Below are positions 1-9,136 of a stretch of DNA of 33,850 nucleotides, piece by piece (the stretch's first letter is position 1; each line of letters starts with the position of its first letter). Below the pieces are notes generated by a model. It saw only the letters and a program-made list of their open reading frames with translations. It made no database searches and was not told the origin of the DNA. The position numbers and the translations under genes are program-made. Source of the stretch: Candidatus Anaerobutyricum stercoripullorum (GTDB lineage: Bacteria > Bacillota > Clostridia > Lachnospirales > Lachnospiraceae); assembly GCA_019114885.1 (NCBI GenBank), contig DXEQ01000065.1:1-33850 (forward strand), written 5' to 3'.

Positions 1-3000
1 CTTGTGTGGATTCTGCTGTGCGCGATGCTGGTGACGGACATCCCGGCACGGGCAGCGGTGGAAAATAATAATGATGTATATTATATCAGCACAGCGGAAG
101 AACTGGTGAAGATACTGGAGGCAACGAGAGGGAAAGGGTACTTTGAGCTGACGGAGGATATCGATCTGAGCGGATATGATTGGGAACCCATCGGTCTGGT
201 TGGAACCTTCAACGGGAACGGATATGCGCTTCGCAATGTCACTATAACAGGAGCTGCGAAGGGGAATTTAGATTCGTATGTGGGTCTGTTCTATAATTGG
301 GGTCTTACGCCGGGTGCGGAAGGATATGTGACAAACCTCACTCTGACCAATATAAAGATTGATGTGAATGTTCTGGAAGGGGAACAATATGAAACGGCGT
401 ACGTCGGTCCTTTCGCCGGGAATGTCGGAAGTATCAATAATTGTACGGTTTCCGGCAGTGTAACAGTGACTGGCGGGGAGAATATGCCGGTAGATGGCCG
501 TATCGAGATGACCGGTCTTAAAAATGCCAGTAACTGTCGGGTCGATCTGGACATGAGATATGAAGGCGGGGAGACCGGACTCTCTACCGTGTATGTGACG
601 GCGATGTCTGCCTGCACCAACTGTCAGTATGAGGGAGATGTAAAAGCGATTGACGATACAGATTCTGTCAGTATATATGCGAAAGCAGCGGAAGCCTCCA
701 GGGGATGTTCTTTTATCGGAAATGTGGAGACGGATGGATATGCCTATGGCATGGAAGGTGTCGACTGTTATATGAAAGGAGATATCTCGTCAATTTCTTC
801 CGGTGGTGCGTATGCCTGGGGAACCGGCGGAATAGGTAATCTTCTGGAAGGAGACGTCACGGCCCGGGGAGTGAATAGTGCAAAGGCCTATGGTGTGTAT
901 GAAGCGGCGACAGAAACCGGAGGGGCAAATTATCCGGTTCATGAGGCGAAAGATTGCCAGGTGAGGGGAAATATCACGGCTTCTGAAACCGGAGATTCTT
1001 TTGTAGATGAGTATGACATTATTACGGTCGCCTACGGAGTATACAGTACCAGTGCGGATAATAACGTGACGGGCTGCTATGTCTGGGGCGACGTCAGCGC
1101 CAGCAGTGAAAACCATCACGCGCAGGCGGCGGGGCTTTATCTGTGCTCGGAAAGCTATTTTCAGGGAAATGTGACGGCAAAAGGAAATAGGGAAGGGGAC
1201 CCGCACAGTACACGTACATTGGCTTCCGGAAATTATGGAGGAAAGGATAATTATGCAGCAGGAGATATAGCCGCGTGGAACCCTTCCGGCGCGGCAGAAG
1301 CGAACGGAAGCACAGGAGGAGAGAACTGTTTTGTGGAGGGCGATGTTTCCGCTTCCGGAATGAACGTCTATGCTTACGGGCTGGAGGTTATTTTCCGTGA
1401 TTCTTTCTATTATGGAGATGTGAGAGCAGAAGGAGAGGAAGAAAGCGTGGCCTCCCTGATACAAAGTGCGCAGGATTCCTATGCCGCAGGAGACGTCTAT
1501 GCGAAGAGTAACGAGGTGGCAAGAGCAGATGGAATCTGCCCGGTTAATACTTCCGGTAATAACGCCGTCGGCAATATTACGGCGGAAGGCGGAAAACCGT
1601 CGACTTCCTATGGTTCTAACGGCGACGGGGGCAGTTTCTCAGGGACGGTAACCAGTATCTACGACGGCAGGACGATTTCTGCCGGTGAGCCGGGGGCGGC
1701 GCAGTATTTTATCGAGGACAGATATGATAAAATATACATATCCGATACGATACCGGAGAATATGTATTATGATAAAGTTGTCGGCAGAGCCGTCTACGGT
1801 CAGGGCGGAAGTGTGACAGAGCCGGAAGAGTGGGGGCCGGAAGGAGGAGAGGACGATCGGAAAGACATCTATTCTCTCCGGATTATGGATGCGCGGACCG
1901 ATAAGCCGGTGACTGACGCCACGGTGGACGTGGATGGAACAGAGTATCAGACCGATAAAAATGGAATGATCACGGTGACGGGCAGCCGCTATATCAAAGG
2001 GCTGGAAGTAGTACAGGGCGGTTCCATTGTACATACCCAGAGCAGGATTTACGCAAAAGAGGGAAGAACAAAAAATATTTATGTCAACGGGCTGAAACTG
2101 GATCTTCAGGATCTTGATCTGGGAGGAACCGGAGAAACCAAGGTGACAGGCCCGGAGATCAATATAAAGGGGGAGACTTTTCCGCTGTTTGAGCTGCCGT
2201 TTTCCTTTGAGATGGATCTGGTGGAGTCCATGCGGATTGCCTATGATGACGAGAACAGAGTGTATCAGGTGATTCTGGACAGTGAGCCGGACGACGAGGA
2301 GGAAGATGGGATCGCGGACGCCGCGGATTCTTTCTGGCTGGGAGATTATCAGCGGATAAAACGGCAGTGTGAAAATGCATACCGGGATTTCCGTGAAAAG
2401 TCCTTCTCGGGACTGAACAGAAGTTTTGGCATCGACAGCAGCGTGGACGCCAACGGTTATCTGGAATTTGCTGTGACAAAAGACGGTCTGGAGCTGCAAG
2501 ACGGGAAGCTGGTTTTTGTGGTGGCCGGTTCTTTTGCCGCCAGCCGTCCGATACCGCCCGCGCCGTACATTTTTCTGACATTCGGTATAGAAACCGGTTT
2601 TCAGGCAGAGAGTACGCTGACGCTGGAGGAGGCGGTGTACATTGATCCTCAGATATCAGCGGAAGCGGATATCTCCTTTGATCTGACGCCTTCGGTGGGC
2701 GTCGGAGCCGGTCTGGATAAGATTTTATCGGCGGAAGTGGGGATAGAAGGCCCATTAAACGCCAATCTGAATCTGCCGTTCAGAAGCATGAAAGAAAATG
2801 CGAAGCTTACCCTGGCGTCGAGAATTTACTTGCAGCTGACAGCTTTGTCTTTCCGTATGCGATTCAGCAAAACCTTTGCCGACGTACAGCTTTATCCAAC
2901 AGAGGAAGAAGACGATTCCGGTCTGCAGACCTTTGCATCCATACCGGACGACGGAGCGATGGAACTGATTGATAGAAGTTATCTTCACAAAGCTTCCGCC

Positions 3001-6000
3001 CGTTCTTCCGGACGGAATACCGCCGGCGGCGATACGGTAAAAGATCTGGTCTATCCATATGGGAATGCGCAGACCATCACTCTGTCAGGGTCTACAAAGC
3101 TGATGGTTTGGCTGGACGACGACCAGAGCAGAAATCTGACCAATAAGACAACATTGTATTACAGTATCCTCAGAGATGGAGAGTGGAGTGAACCGCAGCA
3201 GATTGAAAACGACGGAACTCCGGACTTTGATTTTAGTCTTTGCCGGGCAGGTTCCGGCGCAGCCCTTGTATGGCAGGACGCCAATGAGCAGGTGGCTGAG
3301 AATGTCACGGAAGAAGAACTGGCGAAGAAGATAGAACTTTCTTATATAGAATACGATGGCGGCGAGTTTCAGGAGGTCATCAGCCTTACCGAAGGAGAGA
3401 GCTATGAATACAGCCCGAAGCTGTACAGCACCTATTCCGATCGTTATGTCATATGGACACAGAACGACTCTGACAGCATACTTCCGGGCACCGACGATAC
3501 GGCGGAAAGTATTTATTTCGCACATATTGATTATGATGGCAGAAGCTATCAGAAACAGGAGACGAAAGTCGTGGCGGAAGGCATTTCTTCCCTGTATGAG
3601 ACTGCTGTGGGAGAGAGCGGCCTGGTGGCATGGCTCACGGGCAGTGACATGAATCCTGACAATGAAGGGGCGAGAAAGCTGTCTGTGAAGGAAATGTCCG
3701 GTCAGGAAAGGACAGAGGAATATGAACAGAATACCTGTCTGTCCAGTCTGCAGTTGAACGGGAGCCAGGTATTCTTTTCCGAGGAAGGAAGCATCAAATA
3801 CCTGTCGATGGAAGAGGATCCGACCCTGATCGTGGAGGATCAGGGCATGGGAGACGCGCCAGTCAGATTATTGTTCCGGGAAAACACCGATAATTATTTG
3901 CCGCTGGCTGTCGTATATGAGGTGCAGGACGGTTTCACATCGAATCTTTATGCTTCTTATCCTGGCAGCGGCGGAACTTACACCAATCCGGTGCCGGTGA
4001 CAGACTGGGATGAGAAGATCCGGGCGTGGAGCATTCTGGAAGGAATGGACGATACGATGGAGATTGGCGCTTTGCTGGCCGATATTCAGGTTGGCGAGAC
4101 AGAAAATGATATGTCTGAAACCGCGCGGCTTGTCTGGACTACCGCCAATCCGCAGGAAGATATCATCCTGACGGAAGTATTTACCGAAGACGACCATATT
4201 TCCAGAGGCAGCACAGCGACCTTTTTGTTAAATGTGGAGAATCATACGAAAGAGAATCTGAAAAACCTCACGATAAAGATAGCCGGAGCGGACGGCAGCA
4301 GTTTTTATGAAGGGGAAACAGCCGCATTTGTTAAGGCCGGAGGCATCAACACGATTGCGATGAACGTCCCGGTCCCTGCTGATTTCCAGCAGCAGGAGCT
4401 GACATTTACCGTGACCGGCGGTGCGGAAGAAGCGGACATGGAAAATAACAGCCGCACATTTCTGGCGGGCGCGGCCAACCTGAGCCTGGAACTTACAGAC
4501 CGCCATCTCCATGACGACGGATATCTGGAAGCGGTTATCACCAATAACGGAAGTGCGGACGCCTCCGGAGTGGACTTGAAGATAACCGAGGAGGATGGAG
4601 CAATCATCTATGAAGGTACGGCAGGAGATGTACCGGCTGGCGGTGAAAAAAGGGTGACAATCCCGATTGCGGATGGTAAACGTACATTTGATGATGATAC
4701 GGACAGTTACGGTATTGTCGCCGAAGTATCCCACGACGGGGAGGAGAGCACGAAGATTGACAATGAAATCATGTTCCGGATTCGACCGCCGCGAGTGTCG
4801 CAGATAGCGATTTCCGAAAGAACGCTTACCATGACTCCGGGAGAATCTTATCAGCCGTCGGTGCAGGTTTATCCTTCCGATACGTTGAACAAAGAGTACG
4901 TTGTCCGGTCCGGCGATGAAAATGTGGTTTCAGTAGATGCAGATGGAACAATCACCGCAAAGGCGGAAGGAACAGCAGATATTATCTACATGGCGGTCAA
5001 TTCCAGTGCGGCAGCCAGAGTGAGCGTCACTGTGAGCAGCGTAAGTGATACGGGAACAATCCACAAGATCTTATTGGATGCCGGTGGCGGCACAGTTTCG
5101 CCGCAGCGCCTGGAAGTACAGGACGGGCAGACAGCCGTGTTGCCATGCCCGATGCGGAAAGGGTACTATTTCGTCGGTTGGTATAACGCTCTAGAAGGTG
5201 GCAACGAGATTACCAGCGAGACAGCCATCACACAGGATATGACCCTGTACGCCCGGTGGACAGATACCAGATCTCCAAATCCGGAGCTGCCGGAGATTGA
5301 TAACCCAGACCCGGACGATCCGAATCCAGACGACCCGGACAACCCGAATCCGGACAGTCCGAATCCAGATGACCCGGGGGGAACAGATCCTGATAATCCG
5401 AACCCAAACCCGGGAGAAACAGATCCCGATGATCCAAATCCGGATACCCCGTCGCCAGATCCAACGCCAGGCGGCGATCCTGGAAGTGGAACCACATCAC
5501 AGCCGGGTACGCCGACGCAGCCGGGAGGAAGCGGAACAACGCCACAGCCAGGTGGCAGCGGAGCGGGAACCGGTCAGACCGGCAATAAGACGTCGCAGGC
5601 AGCGGCACAGTATCGTGTCGGCGATATAGTGACGGCCAGCGGACTTCGTTACCGAGTAACCGACGCCCGGTCCGCACTGGGACAGGTACAGATGATCGGT
5701 GCGGCAGGAGTCGCGAAGAAGACGGTGAATATCCCGGCAGAGATTTTTTCTCCTTCCACCGGACAGCGTTTTAAAGTAACAGCTATCGGAAATAATGCGT
5801 TTAAAAATCAAAAGAAGCTGCGTAAGCTGACGATAGGAAAGAACGTAAGAGTCATAGGAAAGAAGGCGTTCTTCAACTGTAAGAAGCTGAAAAATATTAC
5901 CATGAAGACGAAAACTCTGACGAAAAAGACGGTTGGAGCGAAAGCGTTCCGTGGCATTTATGCCCGGGCGGTCATTAAGACGCCGAAACAAAAGCGAATG

Positions 6001-6057
6001 CTGTACAGAAAGATTCTGCGGGCTAGGGGCGTCGGTGTTCAGGTTAGAATCCGTTAG
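1..6057 (+). CDS. Giant secreted multidomain surface protein (5' partial)
   Basis: The frame is open from base 1. The first residues (WILLCAMLVTDIPARA) look like the hydrophobic core and Ala-x-Ala end of a signal peptide whose charged start lies outside the window, so the gene is probably 5' truncated; GTG at position 4 is the first start available. About 2,017 residues are visible. Residues 20-560 hold a GLUG-like opening followed by irregular repeats of a G-[DN]-[VI]-x-A strand motif, suggesting a right-handed beta-helix. Residues 1020-1380 contain propeller-like strands such as ALVWQDA and YVIWTQND. CARDB-like Ig domains follow at about 1385-1590, a BIG2 domain at 1598-1680, an InlB B-repeat/Listeria-Bacteroides repeat at 1687-1755, a Pro/Asp/Asn-rich linker at 1758-1866, and a BspA-type leucine-rich repeat at 1870-2017. 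No LPXTG motif is seen. The likely role is adhesion or binding at the cell surface; this is inferred from domain types and the ligand is unknown. Confidence 0.9.
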   Translation, partial: LVWILLCAMLVTDIPARAAVENNNDVYYISTAEELVKILEATRGKGYFELTEDIDLSGYDWEPIGLVGTFNGNGYALRNVTITGAAKGNLDSYVGLFYNWGLTPGAEGYVTNLTLTNIKIDVNVLEGEQYETAYVGPFAGNVGSINNCTVSGSVTVTGGENMPVDGRIEMTGLKNASNCRVDLDMRYEGGETGLSTVYVTAMSACTNCQYEGDVKAIDDTDSVSIYAKAAEASRGCSFIGNVETDGYAYGMEGVDCYMKGDISSISSGGAYAWGTGGIGNLLEGDVTARGVNSAKAYGVYEAATETGGANYPVHEAKDCQVRGNITASETGDSFVDEYDIITVAYGVYSTSADNNVTGCYVWGDVSASSENHHAQAAGLYLCSESYFQGNVTAKGNREGDPHSTRTLASGNYGGKDNYAAGDIAAWNPSGAAEANGSTGGENCFVEGDVSASGMNVYAYGLEVIFRDSFYYGDVRAEGEEESVASLIQSAQDSYAAGDVYAKSNEVARADGICPVNTSGNNAVGNITAEGGKPSTSYGSNGDGGSFSGTVTSIYDGRTISAGEPGAAQYFIEDRYDKIYISDTIPENMYYDKVVGRAVYGQGGSVTEPEEWGPEGGEDDRKDIYSLRIMDARTDKPVTDATVDVDGTEYQTDKNGMITVTGSRYIKGLEVVQGGSIVHTQSRIYAKEGRTKNIYVNGLKLDLQDLDLGGTGETKVTGPEINIKGETFPLFELPFSFEMDLVESMRIAYDDENRVYQVILDSEPDDEEEDGIADAADSFWLGDYQRIKRQCENAYRDFREKSFSGLNRSFGIDSSVDANGYLEFAVTKDGLELQDGKLVFVVAGSFAASRPIPPAPYIFLTFGIETGFQAESTLTLEEAVYIDPQISAEADISFDLTPSVGVGAGLDKILSAEVGIEGPLNANLNLPFRSMKENAKLTLASRIYLQLTALSFRMRFSKTFADVQLYPTEEEDDSGLQTFASIPDDGAMELIDRSYLHKASARSSGRNTAGGDTVKDLVYPYGNAQTITLSGSTKLMVWLDDDQSRNLTNKTTLYYSILRDGEWSEPQQIENDGTPDFDFSLCRAGSGAALVWQDANEQVAENVTEEELAKKIELSYIEYDGGEFQEVISLTEGESYEYSPKLYSTYSDRYVIWTQNDSDSILPGTDDTAESIYFAHIDYDGRSYQKQETKVVAEGISSLYETAVGESGLVAWLTGSDMNPDNEGARKLSVKEMSGQERTEEYEQNTCLSSLQLNGSQVFFSEEGSIKYLSMEEDPTLIVEDQGMGDAPVRLLFRENTDNYLPLAVVYEVQDGFTSNLYASYPGSGGTYTNPVPVTDWDEKIRAWSILEGMDDTMEIGALLADIQVGETENDMSETARLVWTTANPQEDIILTEVFTEDDHISRGSTATFLLNVENHTKENLKNLTIKIAGADGSSFYEGETAAFVKAGGINTIAMNVPVPADFQQQELTFTVTGGAEEADMENNSRTFLAGAANLSLELTDRHLHDDGYLEAVITNNGSADASGVDLKITEEDGAIIYEGTAGDVPAGGEKRVTIPIADGKRTFDDDTDSYGIVAEVSHDGEESTKIDNEIMFRIRPPRVSQIAISERTLTMTPGESYQPSVQVYPSDTLNKEYVVRSGDENVVSVDADGTITAKAEGTADIIYMAVNSSAAARVSVTVSSVSDTGTIHKILLDAGGGTVSPQRLEVQDGQTAVLPCPMRKGYYFVGWYNALEGGNEITSETAITQDMTLYARWTDTRSPNPELPEIDNPDPDDPNPDDPDNPNPDSPNPDDPGGTDPDNPNPNPGETDPDDPNPDTPSPDPTPGGDPGSGTTSQPGTPTQPGGSGTTPQPGGSGAGTGQTGNKTSQAAAQYRVGDIVTASGLRYRVTDARSALGQVQMIGAAGVAKKTVNIPAEIFSPSTGQRFKVTAIGNNAFKNQKKLRKLTIGKNVRVIGKKAFFNCKKLKNITMKTKTLTKKTVGAKAFRGIYARAVIKTPKQKRMLYRKILRARGVGVQVRIR

Positions 6058-6072
6058 CTATGCCATAAAAAG

Positions 6073-6118
6073 GGGAGCAGATGACCACTGCGGGTCGTTT
6101 GCTCCCTCTTGCTTTTCT
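6073..6118. terminator. Bidirectional factor-independent terminator
   Basis: Arms 6073-6086 and 6093-6106 form a 14-bp stem with two G-T wobbles around a 6-nt loop. A T-rich stretch follows on the plus strand, and the A-run at 6067-6071 gives a T-run on the minus strand. It can therefore end both the surface protein gene and the convergent 88-aa gene. Confidence 0.8.
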
Positions 6119-6384
6119 TATTTCCGATACTCTTCCGGAATATCTTCCTCATCCCAGAAGCTTACGCCGAACTTCTTCTGGCTGCCCATCTTGATGCCGT
6201 AGCCGAGAACGTTGTCGGTGGAACGGTCCAGAAGGATGTTGATGTAGTCCATCGCCTCTTTATGTTTTTCGCCTACGACGTAGACGTTGAAGTTCTTGGT
6301 GGCTTCACTGTTGATCACAGTGTAGTTGCCAGCCTTTAAATCTTCATCTCTCTGTGGAACTAATTTCTGCTGTTCTGCTGTCAT
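6118..6384 (-). CDS. Unrecognised 88-residue cytoplasmic protein
   Basis: I do not recognise the family. The start ATG at 6384 is preceded by a very good ribosome binding site (GGGAGGAG, 7 nt spacing), and the gene ends at the bidirectional terminator, so it looks like a real monocistronic gene. The protein is charged (about one third D/E/K/R) with no signal peptide or membrane segment. The middle (residues about 30-60, FNVYVVGEKHKEAMDYINILLDRS) reads as a beta-strand followed by an amphipathic helix. The C-terminus is acidic (DEEDIPEEYRK). No cysteine or obvious catalytic motif is present. It is convergent with the surface protein gene, which gives no functional clue. Confidence 0.7.
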   Translation of the reverse strand: MTAEQQKLVPQRDEDLKAGNYTVINSEATKNFNVYVVGEKHKEAMDYINILLDRSTDNVLGYGIKMGSQKKFGVSFWDEEDIPEEYRK

Positions 6385-6631
6385 GGTATTTCTCCTCCCT
6401 GTAAATGTATTTTAGTAAATATGCTCTATATATTGTCCATGCCGGTCAGCCTGCCGGACGGGACGTAAAGAAGGGCAGATCATCTGCCGCCAAATGGCAC
6501 GAAGCCCTGTTTGTCATTATAACACAAATGAGAGTGAAAGCAAATTTTTTATTTTTACTGTGGAAGAGTTTGCGGCTGTGAAAGAGGATACAGGGAAAAT
6601 CCATCCGTCAGAAAAACACGGAGGAAGAACA
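6385..6631. other. Intergenic region with a short perfect palindrome
   Basis: There is no convincing gene here; a 65-codon frame from 6494 lacks a ribosome binding site. The region is AT-rich except for a GC-rich patch with a perfect palindrome (GGCAGAT-C-ATCTGCC, 6474-6488). It has no T-tract on either strand, so it could be an operator or simply a chance hairpin. Confidence 0.4.
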
Positions 6632-6660
6632 TTGATTTCCTTTCAGAAAGTCAGTATAAT
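6632..6660 (+). promoter_or_regulatory. Sigma-A promoter for the Cys4 protein / CcdA operon
   Basis: TTGATT at 6632-6637 and TATAAT at 6655-6660 are separated by 17 nt. Transcription would begin near 6667, about 100 nt before the small Cys4 gene. A short CTATG/CATAG hairpin near 6706-6720 lies in the leader. Confidence 0.6.
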
Positions 6661-6763
6661 AAGGCGTAAATCTTTCAGGCAGCACATTTGAGTCTTAGTG
6701 ACATGCTATGTGCAGCATAGAGGCAGATGTGACATAGAAGCATACGAGCTGGGAGGTGATTGT

Positions 6764-6934
6764 ATGCAATGCGATTACTGCGCATTTTATTATATTGACG
6801 AGGAAGACGGTCAGGGAGAATGTACAGTGAATCTGGATGAGGACGATCTGGCAAGACTGCTGGCCAGTCCGCAGGACGGATGCCCGTATTTTCAGATGGA
6901 TGATGAATATAAGATCGTGCGTAAGCAGATGTAG
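6764..6934 (+). CDS. DUF6472-type small four-cysteine protein
   Basis: This is a 56-residue acidic protein with cysteines at 3, 6, 20 and 40 (CDYC..C..CPYF), an arrangement suited to binding one metal ion such as zinc. The N-L-D-E-D-D stretch and the C-terminal DEYKIVRKQM match what I recall of the DUF6472 family of Clostridia. The ATG at 6764 was chosen over an in-frame ATG at 6698 because GGGAGGTGAT lies directly before it and the upstream codons look non-coding. It lies 124 nt before the ccdA-like gene on the same strand and presumably shares its promoter, which suggests a link to thiol redox work. Its molecular function is unknown. Confidence 0.8.
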   Translation: MQCDYCAFYYIDEEDGQGECTVNLDEDDLARLLASPQDGCPYFQMDDEYKIVRKQM

Positions 6935-7058
6935 AGGATTTTGTCAGTGCAGAGGTTACCGGTGGACGTATCCGGTAATAGCTTTATCGAGTATCCGAAA
7001 GGAATCTGCCAACAGCATGACGAACGACCGGGAATATGAGAAAAGAAGGAGATGAATT

Positions 7059-8459
7059 ATGGGATTTTCATGGGAGATAAGCGTACCGGCCATTACGGTC
7101 TTTGTGCAGGGACTGCTCAGTTTCTTCTCGCCCTGTGTCCTGCCGCTGCTGCCTTTATATATCAGTTATCTGTCCGGCGGGACGGCGGTAAAAAGAGAAG
7201 ACGGGCGTATGCAGTACAAACGAAGCAAGGTGATGCTTCACACGTTATTTTTTGTGATCGGCATCAGTTTTGCCTTTTTTGTGCTGGGCCTTGGCGTGTC
7301 GGCGGTCGGCACGTTTTTCAAATCTAATCAGGCGATGTTTGCCCGGGTTGGCGGCATCGTTGTGATCTTGTTTGGACTGTATCAGTTGCGGGTGTTCGGG
7401 TTCTCGCAGACGCTGGAACGGGAGAGAAGGCTGCCGTTTCGGCTGGACCGGTTTGCCATGTCTCCGTTTACGGCGCTGCTCCTCGGATTTACGTTCAGCT
7501 TCGCCTGGACGCCCTGCGTGGGACCGGCGCTGACCAGCGTGCTGCTCATGGCGGCTTCCGCCTCCACCCGGATGGCAGGATTTGCGCTGATTGGCGTATA
7601 CACTTTGGGATTTGTACTGCCGTTTCTGGCGGTGGGATTATTTACGACCACTCTTCTGGAACTGTTCAGGAAGCATCAGCAGGTGGTGCGCTACACGGTG
7701 AAAGTCGGCGGCGTCCTCATGGTGCTGATGGGTGTTCTGATGTTTACCGGGAAAATGAACAGCGTGACAGGCTATCTCTCCAGAATCTCAGACATTCCCG
7801 GCGTGGAGCAGGATGAGACTTCGGGTAAACAGACGGCTACGGAGAAGCAAGAGTCGGATGCAGAGGCCGGTACCGGGGCAGAAACAGACAATACAATTTC
7901 CGGGGATGAAACCGATGCGGAAGGCGGCACCGGAGAGGAGCCGGACGGACAGGAGAACAATGTAGCCGGAGCTGACAGCTCCACAGAAGAGAACGAGGCA
8001 GGAGATGCAGCCAGTGAAGTAATCCCGGCGGTGGACTTCGAGCTGACTGACCAGTACGGGGTGGCGCACCGGCTGGAAGATTATAAAGGAAAGACGATAT
8101 TCTTAAATTTCTGGGCGACCTGGTGCCCGCCGTGCAAGGCGGAGATGCCGGACATTCAGGAGATTTATGAAACGTATGATACGGAGGGAGAAGACGCTCT
8201 GGTCGTTCTTGGAGTGGCAACGCCGTCCATGGGACAGGAAGGCACGGAAGAAGAGATCAAAGCGTTTTTAGAGGAAAACGGGTATACCTATCCGGTACTT
8301 ATGGATACGGAAGGCGAGCTGTTTGGCGCTTACGGCGTGTATTCCCTGCCGACGACATTTATGATCGACCGGGAAGGAAATGTGTTCGGCTATGTGAGCG
8401 GTATGCTCACAAAAGACATGATGGAGAGCATCATTCAGCAGACAATGGAGGGGAAATAA
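7059..8459 (+). CDS. CcdA/DsbD-type membrane protein fused to a TlpA-like thioredoxin domain
   Basis: The 466-residue protein has two parts. Residues 1-240 are a six-helix CcdA/DsbD-beta domain with the paired membrane cysteines in their family motifs: C26 in SPCVLPLLPLY and C153 in WTPCVGPA. A very acidic, Gly/Glu-rich linker (about 248-320) leads to a redoxin domain with the active site WCPPC (C356, C359), preceded by FLNFWAT and followed by the conserved cis-proline region SLPTTFMID. The family moves electrons from cytoplasmic thioredoxin across the membrane to reduce disulfides outside; here the outer acceptor is tethered to the membrane pump. The start at 7059 follows GAAGGAGATGAATT; the ATG at 7052 is in another frame. 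The partner substrate is not evident; no cytochrome c genes are nearby. Confidence 0.92.
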   Translation: MGFSWEISVPAITVFVQGLLSFFSPCVLPLLPLYISYLSGGTAVKREDGRMQYKRSKVMLHTLFFVIGISFAFFVLGLGVSAVGTFFKSNQAMFARVGGIVVILFGLYQLRVFGFSQTLERERRLPFRLDRFAMSPFTALLLGFTFSFAWTPCVGPALTSVLLMAASASTRMAGFALIGVYTLGFVLPFLAVGLFTTTLLELFRKHQQVVRYTVKVGGVLMVLMGVLMFTGKMNSVTGYLSRISDIPGVEQDETSGKQTATEKQESDAEAGTGAETDNTISGDETDAEGGTGEEPDGQENNVAGADSSTEENEAGDAASEVIPAVDFELTDQYGVAHRLEDYKGKTIFLNFWATWCPPCKAEMPDIQEIYETYDTEGEDALVVLGVATPSMGQEGTEEEIKAFLEENGYTYPVLMDTEGELFGAYGVYSLPTTFMIDREGNVFGYVSGMLTKDMMESIIQQTMEGK

Positions 8460-8477
8460 CCCCTCCTCTGTTTTTTT
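8447..8477 (+). terminator. Factor-independent terminator overlapping the stop codon
   Basis: GGAGGGG (8447-8453) pairs perfectly with CCCCTCC (8460-8466) around a 6-nt loop that contains the TAA stop codon, and seven T residues follow at 8471-8477. On the minus strand no T-run follows, so it serves only the CcdA-redoxin gene. Confidence 0.75.
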
Positions 8478-8482
8478 CTGGC

Positions 8483-9136
8483 TCAGAACTCCTTTTTCTG
8501 CATGATGCCGATGCTGATCAGGCAGGACAGCCCGAGAAGAAGGAGTGCGACGATCAGCAGGATAGCTGCCAGGATGCCCGCATGGACGGTCGGCATCGTG
8601 TCGAGGATGGTCGCAAGATCAATACCAATCAGTTGAAGCCCTTTGACTGCCAGTGTGCCCAGCACGGACACAAGAACAAGACAAACGATCAGGGCAATCC
8701 GTCCCCGTTCACCGCCAAATTTAAGCTGGAACGGCAGCATCAGGGCGAGGATCATAAATATTATGGCCAGGATGAAAGCTGCGCTTAACCACATTTCCGT
8801 ATCGGGATAAATCCCTTTGAAGAAGCCCACCAATGTGGTGAGGATTACCGCCAGCATCCAGGCACAGCAGCCGAGGATCGCGCCGAAGATATATTTCTCC
8901 ACGGCGTAAGTACGGCGGGAAATCGGCAGGGAGAACAGGAATGAGTTGCCGTTATCAAATTCATCGTAACGGATGGAGCTTATGGAAAACAGGGAAGACA
9001 CAAAGGCCATGAAACCTGTGGTGAAAGCGACATCGTAGGATGAAAATGTAATGACGACGCCTACCAGTAATATAAGAAGAAAAAATCGTTTCTGCATTTT
9101 CATTAATTTAAAATCTTTGATCAGTAAACCTTTCAT
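8483..9136 (-). CDS. ABC-2 type transporter permease
   Basis: The 217-residue protein has about six hydrophobic segments (roughly residues 18-34, 38-54, 84-108, 117-135, 145-165, 184-210) and the cytoplasmic N-terminus MKGLLIKDFKLMK typical of the ABC2_membrane_5 group. The motif SSIRYDEFDNGNSFLFSLPISRRTYAVEKY in the first cytoplasmic loop is a hallmark of these permeases. The ATG at 9136 overlaps the stop of the upstream ATPase gene by 4 nt (ATGA), so the two are translationally coupled and should form one transporter. With a YtrA-type GntR regulator at the operon head, this resembles the small exporters induced by cell-envelope stress. The substrate cannot be read from sequence. Confidence 0.88.
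   Translation of the reverse strand: MKGLLIKDFKLMKMQKRFFLLILLVGVVITFSSYDVAFTTGFMAFVSSLFSISSIRYDEFDNGNSFLFSLPISRRTYAVEKYIFGAILGCCAWMLAVILTTLVGFFKGIYPDTEMWLSAAFILAIIFMILALMLPFQLKFGGERGRIALIVCLVLVSVLGTLAVKGLQLIGIDLATILDTMPTVHAGILAAILLIVALLLLGLSCLISIGIMQKKEF

Noticed and set aside
6494-6691. 65-codon plus-strand frame before the Cys4 protein
   Set aside because: It lacks a ribosome site, runs through the promoter at 6632-6660, and has no recognisable sequence.
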